A stretch of 64,000 nucleotides of DNA from Eutreptiella sp. 'Long Island Sound 2002' (GCA_964036045.1 OZ038392.1:17319612-17383611), one strand, 5' to 3'; shown: positions 31,029-40,635, counted from the stretch's first letter. The notes: generated from the sequence alone by a model not told the origin. Made by a program: numbers and translations.

Positions 31029-31612
31029 AGTTCCAAATGTAACTTTGCCGGCGCCGACGAAGGCTATACTAGGGGCATTATTAGGTTGAATCTGGTTTAC
31101 ACGCAGTGTAGTGACCGACAAGGGATCGAGTACAGTATTGTTGGATGTGCTTATGTCGACAGTCGTACTAGCACTACCATTGTACGTGGCTTTCTGTTGC
31201 CCGTCGACTCTTATTTCGAGCAAATGTGCCACACCGGTTGCTGTGGTTGCTAAAGTTGCATGGTCGGCATTTGTTGCTGTGGTTGCTGCAGTTTCATGGT
31301 CGGCATTTGTTGCTGTGGTTGCATGGCCAGCAGTTGTTGCCGTGGCTGCTGTAGTTGCATGGTTAGCATTTGTTGTCGTGGCTGTTGTAGTTGCATGGTC
31401 AGCATTTGTTGCTGTGGTTGCATGGCCAGCAGTTGTTGCCGTGGCTGTTGTAGTTGCATGGTCAGCATTTGGTGCTGTAGTTGCATGGAGAGCATTTGTT
31501 GCTGTTGTTGCTGCAGTTGTATGGTCAGCAGTTGTTGCAGTACCACTGAGATTGCCCGTAATATTCCCTGTGACTGTCAGCCCGCCCACGACCTTCACGG
31601 CACTGGTGTTAC
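30894..31612 (-). pseudogene. Fragment resembling a viral tail-fibre / adhesin protein
   Basis: The open minus-strand frame has no ATG. It starts with GLTVTGNITGNLSGTATTAD, then Ala/Thr/Asn repeats with His at 9- or 12-residue spacing (HATTATNAD, HATTTATATTAG), then LLEIRVDGQQKATYNGSAST, VLDPLSVTTLRVNQIQ and a tail with KTSNTLVSFDNNSSG. Xtvt-G-nitGnlsGtA followed by degenerate ATNAxxAT repeats and a LxV.GQ...(F/Y)xGSAs segment is typical of fibre proteins of phages and large DNA viruses. The frame ends at an A-run (about 30908-30916); beyond it another frame carries a coiled coil. There is no start codon, and it joins the transposase exon at 31613, so it is probably a captured or decayed fragment. 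Confidence 0.5.
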
Positions 31613-32070
31613 CGTGTCTCCCGGCCCACGGAAACACATGCCAAATGCTTTTGCAGCAGTGGCCGATCCTTTTTTCTTTTTGGATATCTCACGGACCACT
31701 CGTTGAATCGCGTGAAATAAGTCCAAACACAAATGGGCATCCGGGAAAAATTGTTTCCACACCAAGACCTCACCACAACATCTATCGAAGTGAACTTCCT
31801 CCACACATATGTTTGGCCGTTGAGCTATCTCCTCAAGGATGTCAGCCGGAATGGAGGCATCCTCAAGGAATCTCCAAGCCAAGACCATGCCTAGCTCATT
31901 GAGAACAAAGTATGCACCGTCGAAAAGTTTTTCAAAGTGATGGTCCACTTTGACCGTACACTTCCTGGCAATGTTGAATGTGTGGTCGGCTGATAGTTTA
32001 TGTGCCCCAAGAGACTTGAGGCAAGCATCATAGAAACCCTTTCCCCGAGCAGCCTCTTTGGCAATCATTG
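31613..32070 (-). pseudogene. C-terminal exon of a DDE-like transposase (same gene as 40193-40635)
   Basis: Begins after a plausible acceptor (TTGTTGATAG) at 32071 and ends at a possible donor CACG|GTAACA at 31613. Encodes about 150 residues including CVEEVHFDRCCGEVLVW and LCLDLFHAIQRVVREISK. An acidic residue, then LDLFHA(I/V)QR, then MxFRxxGD is the signature I associate with catalytic domains of a family of large eukaryotic transposases that carry an N-terminal Cys-rich domain like the one at 40193-40635. The remaining pieces are far apart because of later insertions. The coding text gives way to fibre-like sequence at the putative donor. Confidence 0.5.
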
Positions 32071-32522
32071 CTATCAACAAAAACTCACTCGGAGGTGCAC
32101 CCCAATCTGAGAATGGAAAATACCTCTCAGCATGACACCTATGATTTTACGCGCCACGCAAAACGTTGCGCCGCGCGCAAATTTCTGACCAGTTATTTGG
32201 GATTTTGCCAAGTATGTCGCGATTCCAACGGAAGCGATCAGCCACAGCACCTTTTTTTATTCCGTAGAATGTCCCTCCCTCGTAAAATTGTTGTTCAGAT
32301 ATCCAGATCAGAACTTTTCAAACGACCTTCACGTCACTTCTGCCCCTGGAGGCTTCCCAGCGACCTGGGAGCCTCAGACTCTTTTTGTCGTCCATCAGTG
32401 CACCAAACCATGTTCCCTTGCTTTGAAATCTAGCCTCCCCTCAGGCTACAGCCCACTACAAGTGCAGTTTTGGACCTCCTGGGTATAACAAGGTGGAGGT
32501 TGGGCCCAAAACCACGCCGAAA
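32071..32522. other. Intronic or intergenic sequence; no gene seen
   Basis: No coding signal. Contains an imperfect inverted repeat (GAGGCTTCCCAGCGACCTGGGAGCC region near 32349) related to hairpin arms in the neighbouring 184-bp satellite. Confidence 0.5.
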
Positions 32523-33278
32523 AGGTCATCTTGTGTGATTTCGAGGGTTGTGGCCTCCTGGGAGGCTCCAGGATGTCAGAATGCACCGTAATTTGTTGCA
32601 CGGAGCTGTTTTACAAAAGGTCTGAGGCTCCCAGGGCACAAAAACGCGGTCCACTTGCAACTCTGAAGCAGAAAAAGGCACTTTTTCTACCTTTTTACAA
32701 AAAAAAAGGTCCAGGTGTGTGACTTTGCTGGGTTGTGGGCACCTGGGAGACTCAAACTTTAAAGAATGCAAAGTCATTTACTGTACGGAGGCACCTTAAA
32801 AAAGTGCTGAGGCTCCCAGGTCTCAAAAACTTGTTACACTTGCAACTCTGAAGCAGAAAAAGGCACTTTTTCTACTTTTTTACAAAAAAAAGGTCCAGGT
32901 GTGTCACTTTGCCGGGTTGTGGGCACATGGGAGACTCAGAGTTTAAAGAATGTACAGTCATTTACTGTACGGAGGCACCTTAAAAAATTGCCGAGGCTCC
33001 CAGGTCTCAAAAATGCGGTGCACTTGCAACTCTGAAGCAGAAAAAGGCACTTTTTCTACTTTTTTACAAAAAAAAGGTCCAGGTGTGTCACTTTGCTGGG
33101 TTGTAGGCACCTGGGAGACTCAGAGTTTAAAGAATGTACAGTCATTTACTGTACGGAGCCACCTTACAAAAGTGCTGAGGCTCCAAGGTCTCAAAAATGC
33201 GGTGCACTTGCAACTTTGAAGCAGAAAAAGGCACTTTTTCTACTTTTTTACAAAAAAAAGGTCCAGGTGTGTCACTTT
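32523..33278. repeat. 184-bp satellite, left part (about 4 units)
   Basis: Units recur at 184-bp steps (TTTGCTGGGTTGTGGGCACC-like starts near 32724, 32908 and 33092; a diverged unit precedes). Each contains arms CACCTGGGAG and CTCCCAGGT that could form a hairpin, and a TTTTTTACAAAAAAAA tract. The array is interrupted at 33278 by the transposon and resumes in phase at 39486. Confidence 0.92.
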
Positions 33279-33293
33279 TGTAACTACGAAGCC
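33279..33293 (+). repeat. Left terminal inverted repeat of the palindrome-array transposon
   Basis: TGTAACTACGAAGCC, the exact reverse complement of 39471-39485; followed 6 bp later by ACATTCGCCAACT. Confidence 0.95.
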
Positions 33294-33520
33294 AAGAGAC
33301 ATTCGCCAACTTGCTTCGGAATGCAGCCAAATCATGGCGGGTGTCTATTATGTTGTTACACTGGCTACCTAGGGATTTTTTCCTCCTTTTTGGTGTAAAT
33401 GGAAACTTCTTACCCTGAAAAAACCCGGGTTTCATGCCCCTCTCGTGCTGAAAACACTCCTACACGGTACAAAAGTCCCAAAGTTGGCTTCCCGGGCCTG
33501 GGCTCGCGCAAATTCACAAG

Positions 33521-33638
33521 TTGGCGCGCCAAGTCGCAAGTTGGCGCGCCAAGTCCGGACTTGGCGCGCGCCAACTGGGAAGTTGGCGCGCGCCAAGTCC
33601 GGACTTGGCGCGCCAACTTGCGACTTGGCGCGCGCCAA
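33521..33638. repeat. Palindrome array 1 (6 cores)
   Basis: Six cores TTGGCGCGCCAA or TTGGCGCGCGCCAA separated by 8-bp spacers GTCGCAAG, GTCCGGAC, CTGGGAAG, GTCCGGAC, CTTGCGAC. Spacers 1 and 5 are reverse complements and spacers 2 and 4 are the same palindrome, so the array is itself a large inverted repeat centred on spacer 3. It lies between the left end and the 3' end of the transposase-like gene. Confidence 0.95.
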
Positions 33639-33822
33639 ATGTCCCCCCACCGATCAAACCATCGACTTGCATACCATTGTTGTCACTAGAAATTCCATCC
33701 CTCACCTGCCCTTGCACACTTGGCACGAAGAAAGCATTGTTCCATCTTTTTTTGATTAATGTGCAAAAGACTGCGAATGTGCAAGAAGCTGTCAAATCAA
33801 TCATATAAATCATATATAGAGG

Positions 33823-34850
33823 TCACATGCCTTGTTCAGCCTGGACGAAGACCCCCTTATTCTCTATGTACCCCCTTTGCTTCGTCCACGACGACTCCCA
33901 AACCGAAATTTTTTTATTATATAACCCCCAGTCCAGATTATCTGAGCGGATCACTTCCCCCCACCCCTTCCGCGTGCGATCCCCCTTGCCCCCCTTCACC
34001 CGCACTCTGGCCCCCCGCAGTCTGGACACCCGGCCGCCTTTACTTCCACCTCGAAAGCTGCGCTTTGAGATTTCACATTTCAGGGCTTTGTGCCGCCCCT
34101 CTCCTTTGAAGGCGGCAAAAATGGCAATGTGCCCCCACCTGCGGGCCCATCCCAACAGGTGGTCAATCCACAGATGGGCCCACAGGGTGACGTTCATTTC
34201 ACAGGCCTTATGGGCCTCCTTTTCAATTCTGTTCGCAGAATTTTCATGTCGGGCAACTGCAATGGTCCGGATGCACGAAGGAGGCCTGCCAGAGCTTTGT
34301 CCCGTCGAAGGAGATGCCCACCCACACGTTGTCCGTCAGGAACGTGGGGCCGTCACGGTGCCACATCACCTATGCCAGAAAACAGGCCGTGTGTAACGGG
34401 TCACCGTGAACGGTCGCCGGGAAACGCTTTGGTGCAGGGTGAAAATACCTGCAGCTTCTGCCACAGATTGCATGCGGCCCCAAAAATGTCATTGTCCTCG
34501 TCCGTCTGAAAATGGACCTCCGTGACACGGGGGGCGGACAATGCCTTTCGCACCTGCATCAGGGTTCCCCATGGGCACTTCCATTGGCTGTGTGCCCGGC
34601 TGTACTGCAGTTTGCGGAAGCTGTCGCCATTTTTGCGGCTCTCCCACAGAATGGCCGCGGCCAACAGCTCCAAATCGGGAGTGGGGGGTTTGCTCTCCCC
34701 GCAAACGAGGTGGATGCGGCGGCGGCCGGGTTTGACGTGTACTTCGCAATGTGGCCCCAAAATCTCCCCCACGACTTGGCGAAGGCGTGCCAGCCGCGCG
34801 CGCCTGTCGCGGTAGTTTGAGGGCGCCAGCTGCTCAAAGCGCCGCTGCAT
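33823..34850 (-). CDS. Transposase-like protein, two exons, one frameshift
   Basis: ATG at 34850 (MQRRFEQLAPSNYRDRRARL). Exon 1 ends at CAG|GTATTT (34449/34448); a 79-nt intron ends at CATAG (34370); phase 0. Exon 2 reads VMWHRDGPTFLTDNVWVGI..., then a single-base shift near 34262 is needed to reach the frame with ANRIEKEAHKACEMNVTLW, HLWIDHLLGWARRWGHIAIF and FKGEGRHKALKCEI; it ends in a stop at 33823. HxWxDH followed by FxxEGxHxxLK, a Gly-rich stretch and DN...D...GW resembles the C-terminal half of some eukaryotic cut-and-paste transposases; this is from memory of the motif, not a search. It is the only transposase candidate in this element. Confidence 0.5.
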
Positions 34851-34959
34851 GGTGCACAAACAAAGATCTGCGGCACGTGAGGACGTGGCAGGCGGGTTGG
34901 ATCATGCAACGGAACGTTATTGCACGTTTGCACACAGATGGCACACAGTTGGCAGGCAG

Positions 34960-35145
34960 TTGGCGCGCGCCAATTCAGGATTTGGCGCGCGCCAACTCGT
35001 CAGTTGGCGCGCGCCAAGTCCTGAGTTGGCGCGCGCCAAGTGGCAAGTTGGCGCGCCAACTTCCCATTAGGCGCGCGCCAACTCCCCTGTTGGCGCACGC
35101 CAAATCAGGATTTGGCGCGCCACATTACCACTTGGCGCGCGCCAA
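34960..35145. repeat. Palindrome array 2 (9 cores)
   Basis: Nine cores, mostly TTGGCGCGCGCCAA, with 8-bp spacers TTCAGGAT, CTCGTCAG, GTCCTGAG, GTGGCAAG, CTTCCCAT, CTCCCCTG, ATCAGGAT and one irregular spacer. Two cores have one substitution (TAGG..., ...GCACGCC...). It lies between the stop of the upstream gene (35169) and the start of the transposase-like gene (34850). Confidence 0.95.
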
Positions 35146-35168
35146 AACCATGCCCAGCCAGTGCCTGC

Positions 35169-38100
35169 TCATTTCTTCGACCGCTTGCTGCCCTGACTCT
35201 GACTCCCCTCGCTCTCTTCCACCCGCCTGCGCTTGGGGTCAAGCAGGTGCGCAACCGGGTGCTTGTCCAGCAGGCCCTTCAGCTCCGTGCGGGTGGCCTC
35301 TTTGACCCCCATGTTGCTGAGTGCAGAGTGCAACTCCACCGCCGCCGCCTGCAGGTACAGCACATGCTGCCCTTGGTCGAGGTCGGCACTACCCTCTGCC
35401 CCCCCCGCAACTGCACGCACCTGCGCCGTGGCGGTCACCTGCTGCTGCAACTCCCCCCTCTGCTTTTCCCACCCCTTCTCCCGCCGCTCCCACAAGGCGC
35501 GCTCACCGGTGAGCGCGTCCTGTGCCGTCTTGCGGGCGGCCTCCGCCGCCTTCAGCTGCTCGCGCAGCAGCTTGTTCTCCGCCTCCAGGCGGAGAATCTC
35601 CGCCTTCTCCCGTGCCCCCCCCCCGTCTCCCGCTGCCTGCGCTGCCTGTGGTGCCTCCCGGGGGGTGGTCGTGGGGCGAGGGCGCCTGGAGCCCCTAGCT
35701 TGCTGCTCCGTGCGGCCCTTGCTCTGCAGGGAGGGGTCCCCAGACACGTCAGATGCGGCCCTGCCCCCCTTCTCCCCCTTCGGCCCTTTCCCCACGAGCT
35801 GCTTCTGGAAGCGGAGCAGAAACGCCTGCGTTGCCTCCTTCAAGTGGGGGGCGGGGGCAATGGCCCGCACGTCGCTCCACTCACACTGCTTCCACCTCTG
35901 CAGCTGTCCCAGAGCGTCAATGCTGCAGAGGAGGAGCCGGTTGTGCGTGGAGGGGGGGCGCAACTGCACAAAGGGCACAACGGAGACAACCCATGGTTGC
36001 ACACCCCCCTTCCCCTGCACCACTGCCCAGAACGGGCACTCCACCACCCTATTCTGTCCCGAACCCCGCCGACTCACCTGCGCCTGGAACAGGCGGCTGA
36101 TGATCGTCCCTCCCCCATCGACGACGCCCACCGCCGTCGCCTGGGCGGACGTCACCTTCAGGAACTTGTCGGGGCTGTGCAAGGCGTCCCCGAAGTCCGC
36201 CGGTTCCGGGACCGCCGGAACGTCCCAATCCACCACCACGTCCACATCCACCTCCAACCCCTCCTGCTGCTCCTGCCGCTGCTCCTGCCGCTACTCCTGC
36301 CGCTGCTCCTGCCGCTGCTCCTGCGGCTGCCCCTCCACCTCCTCCGCCCCGGCCGGCACGGGCACCGGACGCGAGTCCACTTCCAATTGAAAATTGGCGT
36401 AGTGGATGGGGACCTGCAAATGCGCAACAACACAAGCATAAAACAATGCACACAACGACACCACTGCAACAGCGAAGACAAATTGAAAACCAGCCACAGA
36501 ACAACGTTTCCGATAAAACCCAACGAATTAAATTCAGGCGCCAAAACGGCACTTGGCGCGCGCCAACTAGCTATTTGGCGCGCCAAAACTTGACTTGGCG
36601 CGCGCCAAAACTGGACTTGGCGCACGCCAACCGAACACTTGGCGCACCAACCGGTGACTTGGCGCGCGCCAAGATGGAAGTTGGCGCGCGCCAAGATGGA
36701 AGTTGGCGCGCGCCAACTGCGAAGTTGGCGCGCCAATCTGCTATTTGGCGCGCGCCAAATTCGTGTCACGTGTGACAACATCGCATGCATGCAAGGCACC
36801 GCGCGGGCACACCTTCTCGCTGCAGGAGCAGATGGTGCGGCGGGCCTTGTCCACGCGGACGAGGTCCAACATCTCGGCGTCCTGGGAGCTCAGGAGCGGG
36901 GTGAAGTGGGCCATGGCCATCCAGGCCATGCGGCCGGCCCCTGGCTCCCGCACGAACGCAGCGCCCAGTGCGGCGAACGAGTACACCACCGTGCCGGCCG
37001 TGCAGCGCACGCGGCAGAAGTCGGTGGCCTCGGGGGGGGGAGGCCACCACTGGTGGATGTGCGGAGTGAGGCAGGCATCCGCTCTGGCCGCCTCGGCGGT
37101 GGGCCCCACGTGCGCGTGGTCGGTGGGGGTCAGAAACAGACCCGCAGACACCCCCTCTTGCAGGAGGAGGACGTCCCCCATGTAGGTCACCGGGGGGTCC
37201 AACGGCTGCTCAGCCTGCGACACGAAGCAGACTGGCTGGGGGATCGCGTCGGGAGTGAGGAAGTCCTCCTCTGCCGGGGGGGGGGGGCGGCCGGCCTCTC
37301 CTCCGCTTCCGCCGGCGCCTCCGCATCCGCCGGCGCCTCCGCATCCGCTGGCGCCGCCGGCATCTCCTCCTCCTCCCGTGCCGCACTCTGTGGGGGGGGG
37401 GCGGCATCCGCGTCAGCCGGCGCGGCCGGCCTCTCCTCCGCATCCGCCGGCGCCTCCGGCATGTCCACCTCGTGGGGGGCAGGCACGGGATCCTGGGGCC
37501 GGTACCTGTACGGGTCGGACCCATATGGGAGGCACAGAGGGGACCCGACCGCAGCCCCCTCGGCCAGAAGCTCGGAGGGCATCACCGGAACACTGTTCAT
37601 CAGCTCCGTTACACTCTCCGGCTCTACGGTCAGCATGCGCGACCGGTAGCCGACGGGTGCAAACGGGATGAACAGTATCCGGCCAGGCCCGCCCGCACCG
37701 CGGTGGATCACCGTCCCGCGGAGGAGCGTCACGCTGCGAAGCGGTTGGATAACAATATCCCACCGATGCGCAGCGTGATAGCCCCCCTGCGTGCCCGGGC
37801 ACACCTGGAGGGACTTGGACGGGGGAGAGGTGGTGAGGGGGATGAACACGACCATGCACTGCACTGACTGTTTCACAGACAGTGCAAAATCGCGGTGGGG
37901 GATCTGGAAAACCTCCCAGGGTTCTGCCTCCCACCGCTCGATGATCTTGGGGCACAAGGCCTCAAGTCCCTGCAGCGGTGGGAGGGAGAACCCCAGCAGG
38001 GCCAGAACAGCCTGCCAGAGGTCGTCTGGGAGCCAGTGGGGGACGCTGGAGACCGTCGTCTGATAGCGCCCCCCACCTTCCCCGGGGGCCTGGAGGTCCA

Positions 38101-39034
38101 CCTCCTCGAGCATCGACGGGTTGAGTACCACCGTGGCGAGCTCCGCCAGTCTGGCCCACAGATCCTCGGGGATGATGCGGTCATACTGGCGGTAGCCCGC
38201 CGCGGCAAAACCCTCCTCCGTGACGATGGGGGGGTTGGGGATGTCGTGGTTGGCGACGGGGTAGGAGTTGTGGAAGGAGGGGTGGGGGCAACCCATGCCA
38301 AGCATGGTGAAGGGGGCGTCGGTGCTGTAGAGGGTGGGGTGGGTGATGTCGGGGATGTGGGTGCGCAGGCGACGGTTGGTGGAGAACTCCGTGGGAGCTA
38401 CTACATCCCACGCCTGCACCTTCACCGTCTGGTACCGCACGACGGCGTCAGTGGCCGTGCGGTGCGTCCAGCCACTTTTTTTGACTGGATCCACCCACAG
38501 CCACTGCTCCTCGGGGTCGAGACCGTGAGGCGGCATCTCCTGCAGGTCGAGAACGTTAACGAACTCTTTTGACGCTGCAGCAGTGCACAGCTTCAGGGTC
38601 TTGTTGAAGGCCTCAAGGGTGACTTGAGAAAGCTTCAACTCGACCGCGAGCGTCGTGGGGTACCGGCCCATCACGGCACAGCAGAACCTGCTAAGAACCC
38701 CCCTGGTCAGGGCGAAGTTAACACGGGTGGCGTCAATTCGCCAGACCAAGTGGGGATTGCCCGGCTGGTCCCACTTGCCGAAGAGGGCGGCCTCCAGGGG
38801 TTCGCGGAGGGGGGGGAGCTGGGGGAAGGATTCGGCGTCCGGGGAGGTGAGGGTGTAGGGGATGGGAAAATAGCCCCCGGGGAAGTGCTCGGAGCCCACG
38901 TTGGCGATGTGGGCATCGACCATCGGCTGCACCTCGGGGTTAGGTGGTGCAGCGGGGGCTGGGGCTGGGGCAGACGTGGGGTCGGTGACTGTCACCTTCT
39001 TCCCCTTGCCCTTCTTGGGTTGCTTTGGAGGCAT
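35169..39034 (-). CDS. Large two-exon protein with 2OG-oxygenase-like signature and C-terminal coiled coil
   Basis: ATG at 39034 (MPPKQPKKGKGKK, basic). Exon 1 runs to AAG|GTGTGC at 36813/36812; a 399-nt intron (containing array 3) ends TTTGCAG at 36414; exon 2 runs 36413-35169 and ends TGA. Residues 375-460 read VFQIPHRDFALSV ... LLRGTVIHRGAGGPGRILFI: H380-x-D382, H444, R452, the spacing and context of a double-stranded beta-helix Fe(II)/2-oxoglutarate oxygenase (PhyH- or TET/JBP-like). A low-complexity EAPADAEERPAA tract follows, then a C12 run (complement of 37276-37287) where a 1-base shift restores the frame AEEDFLTPDAIPQ, then a Cys-rich patch (TICSCSEK). Exon 2 has RQEQ repeats with an in-frame TAG at 36293-36291, a VQPWVVSVVPFVQL core, a coiled coil (LRLEAENKLLREQLKAAEAA) and a basic end (KRSKK). 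Function unproven. Confidence 0.55.
36553..36758. repeat. Palindrome array 3 (10 cores, intronic)
   Basis: Ten cores TTGGCGCGC(GC)CAA with 8-bp spacers (CTAGCTAT, AACTTGAC, AACTGGAC, CCGAACAC, CCGGTGAC, GATGGAAG twice, CTGCGAAG, TCTGCTAT). Two cores carry G-to-A changes (GCGCACC). It lies within the inferred intron 36812-36414. Confidence 0.95.
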
Positions 39035-39104
39035 GATAACGTGAAATGCCTAGAAGGGAAAGGGAATGCATAAAGGGTGCAAAAGAAGAGGAAGAATGGG
39101 GCAC

Positions 39105-39255
39105 TTGGCGCGCGCCAAAACCGGAGTTGGCGCGCGCCAACTCAAGAGTTGGCGCGCCAAGTTGGCGCGCCAACTTGGCAGTTGGCGCGCCAACTCTTGA
39201 GTTGGCGCGCGCCAACTACCAAGTTGGCGCGCCAACTACCAAGTTGGCGCGCCAA
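39105..39255. repeat. Palindrome array 4 (8 cores, upstream of the oxygenase-like gene)
   Basis: Eight cores; spacers AACCGGAG, CTCAAGAG, G (one base), CTTGGCAG, CTCTTGAG, CTACCAAG, CTACCAAG. CTCAAGAG and CTCTTGAG are reverse complements, giving another nested inverted arrangement. It lies 70 bp upstream of the ATG at 39034 and 215 bp from the right TIR. Confidence 0.95.
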
Positions 39256-39470
39256 CTTTGACTTGGCTTCCAAAAAGTTCGCTTCGACCCAAAAAACCCA
39301 CATATTGCATCATAACAACAAAGCAACGCAACCAGAAGCTGTAAAATATCAATAGTTCCTCACGTTTCATGCACAAGGCGTAGCAACAACACAGTGCACA
39401 AGTACAAGCAAGTTGAATGCTCTCGACATGGAGTTGACCAGGAGTTGGCGAATGTACAGTATCTGGGGTG

Positions 39471-39485
39471 GGCTTCGTAGTTACA
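39471..39485 (-). repeat. Right terminal inverted repeat of the palindrome-array transposon
   Basis: GGCTTCGTAGTTACA, the exact reverse complement of the left TIR; the subterminal motif ACATTCGCCAACT (on the minus strand) is also present nearby. Confidence 0.95.
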
Positions 39486-39780
39486 TTGCTGGGTTGTGGG
39501 CACCTGGAAGACTCAAACTTTAAAGAATGCACAGTCGTTTATTGTACGGAGGCACCTTAAAAAAGTGCTGAGGCTCCCAGGTCTCAAGAAGTTGTTACAC
39601 TTGCAACTCTGAAGCAGAAAAAGGCACTTTTTCTACTTTTTTACAAAAAAAAGGTCCAGGTGTGTCACTTTGCTGGGTTGTGGGCACCTGGGAGACTCAG
39701 AGTTTAAAGAATGCACAGTCGTTTATTGTACGGAGGCACCTTAAAAAAGTGCTGAGGCTCCCAGGTCTCAAGAAGTTGTT
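39486..39780. repeat. 184-bp satellite, right part (about 1.6 units)
   Basis: Continues the array interrupted at 33278 (TTGCTGGGTTGTGGGCACCTGG at 39486, next unit near 39670) and stops at about 39780. Confidence 0.92.
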
Positions 39781-40192
39781 TTATTGCCTGTTTTATTTGT
39801 CTTTGATGGACAGCAATGTTTGTGAAATGTGCTCCAAAATAGAGGCTCATCCAAATGCTAAGGCTATTTCTGCAGGATTGATCCGAGATAAGGAGTACAC
39901 GGCTACGTTTCTTTTCACAGTGTTGTGGGTTAGTTTTTGCGTGCAACAACATTAAGATTTTCTCGTGACATTTTAAAAAAATGTTAATCATTCCGATATG
40001 CTCGGCAAATGGGCAAAAGAGTTTCATTTCATGTGATTTTGGTCGGCAACAATGACACACTTGGAGGTTTTTTGGCATTTCAGGTCAAAATTATTGTTCA
40101 AAATTTTTTTTAAAATTTTTTTCATAAATTTTTTTTGAAAAAAAAATGCTTTTTAGTTTTTTTTGTGGCGCAAAAAATGTTAGCTGGATGAA
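39781..40192. other. AT-rich non-coding stretch
   Basis: Nothing coding is recognised. Contains long A/T runs (40100-40160, AAAATTTTTTTT types). Probably intron of the split transposase gene. Confidence 0.5.
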
Positions 40193-40635
40193 CTACTTCA
40201 TTGTACCTCCCCTCGTACAAAGAAGCTTGGCTGTTGCACACATGCTTACACCCTTTGAAAGTCCTGTCAAGACAAGTCGAAGGACTTGCTTGTGCAAAGC
40301 ACTTTTTTGAAATAATATGAAAGGGAATGCCCTTTGTAGCTTGGGTGTCAATTGACTAGTTATATCCCAAGAATGATATATTTTACCACAACCTACCTCT
40401 TCACCGTTGATCTTATGCCGACATGCATAGCCTCTCATGAGAGGAATGCAATTCTCCTCTAAGAGGCATGCAATCCTTTGGTGCCACTTATGGACACGCA
40501 AAGGTTTTCCACATGAGCAAGACAAGTGAAACTTGTATTGTGTCAAGGGATCCCACACAAAAAAGGCAGGCTTGCCATTGGCACAGGTTGTCACCATCCT
40601 TCCCCAAAGGGTCTGCGTGTTCTTGATGAAATCCA
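40193..40635 (-). pseudogene. Cys-rich N-terminal exon of the split transposase gene
   Basis: Reads DFIKNTQTLWGRMVTTC, FHLSCSCGKPLRVHKWHQR, YACRHKINGEEVGCGKIYHSWD and LQRAFPFILFQKSALHKQV. CxCGKPLRxHKW...YxCRxK...C...SWD...FPxxL is the zinc-type domain that precedes DDE domains in a family of large eukaryotic transposases. The frame appears to start at MCSTTCLSDL, but those residues come from the inserted LTR; the genuine upstream codons continue across the insertion at 52508 onward. The catalytic exon is presumably 32070-31613. Confidence 0.55.

Larger units (their letters stand above)
33279..39485. mobile_element. 6.2-kb DNA transposon with TTGGCGCGCGCCAA palindrome arrays
   Basis: Perfect 15-bp terminal inverted repeats (TGTAACTACGAAGCC) at 33279-33293 and 39471-39485. 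It sits inside one unit of a 184-bp satellite, which resumes in register on the other side with a duplicated TT, so both ends are exact. A second shared motif ACATTCGCCAACT lies subterminally at both ends. Inside are two minus-strand genes and four arrays, 33 palindromes in total. Known superfamilies with 2-bp TT duplications and such arrays do not come to mind; the superfamily is unassigned. The genes carry frameshifts and one in-frame stop, so this copy is probably inactive. Confidence 0.88.

Noticed and set aside
31250-31550. Plus-strand Cys-Gly-rich and Val/Ala-rich frames over the fibre-like repeats
   Set aside because: They are antisense translations of the Ala/Thr/Asn repeat; only the minus frame continues into non-repetitive, fibre-like sequence.
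33521-36758. Palindrome arrays as CRISPR
   Set aside because: Repeats are 12-14 bp perfect palindromes with 8-bp spacers in a eukaryotic transposon; there are no cas genes and spacers are too short.
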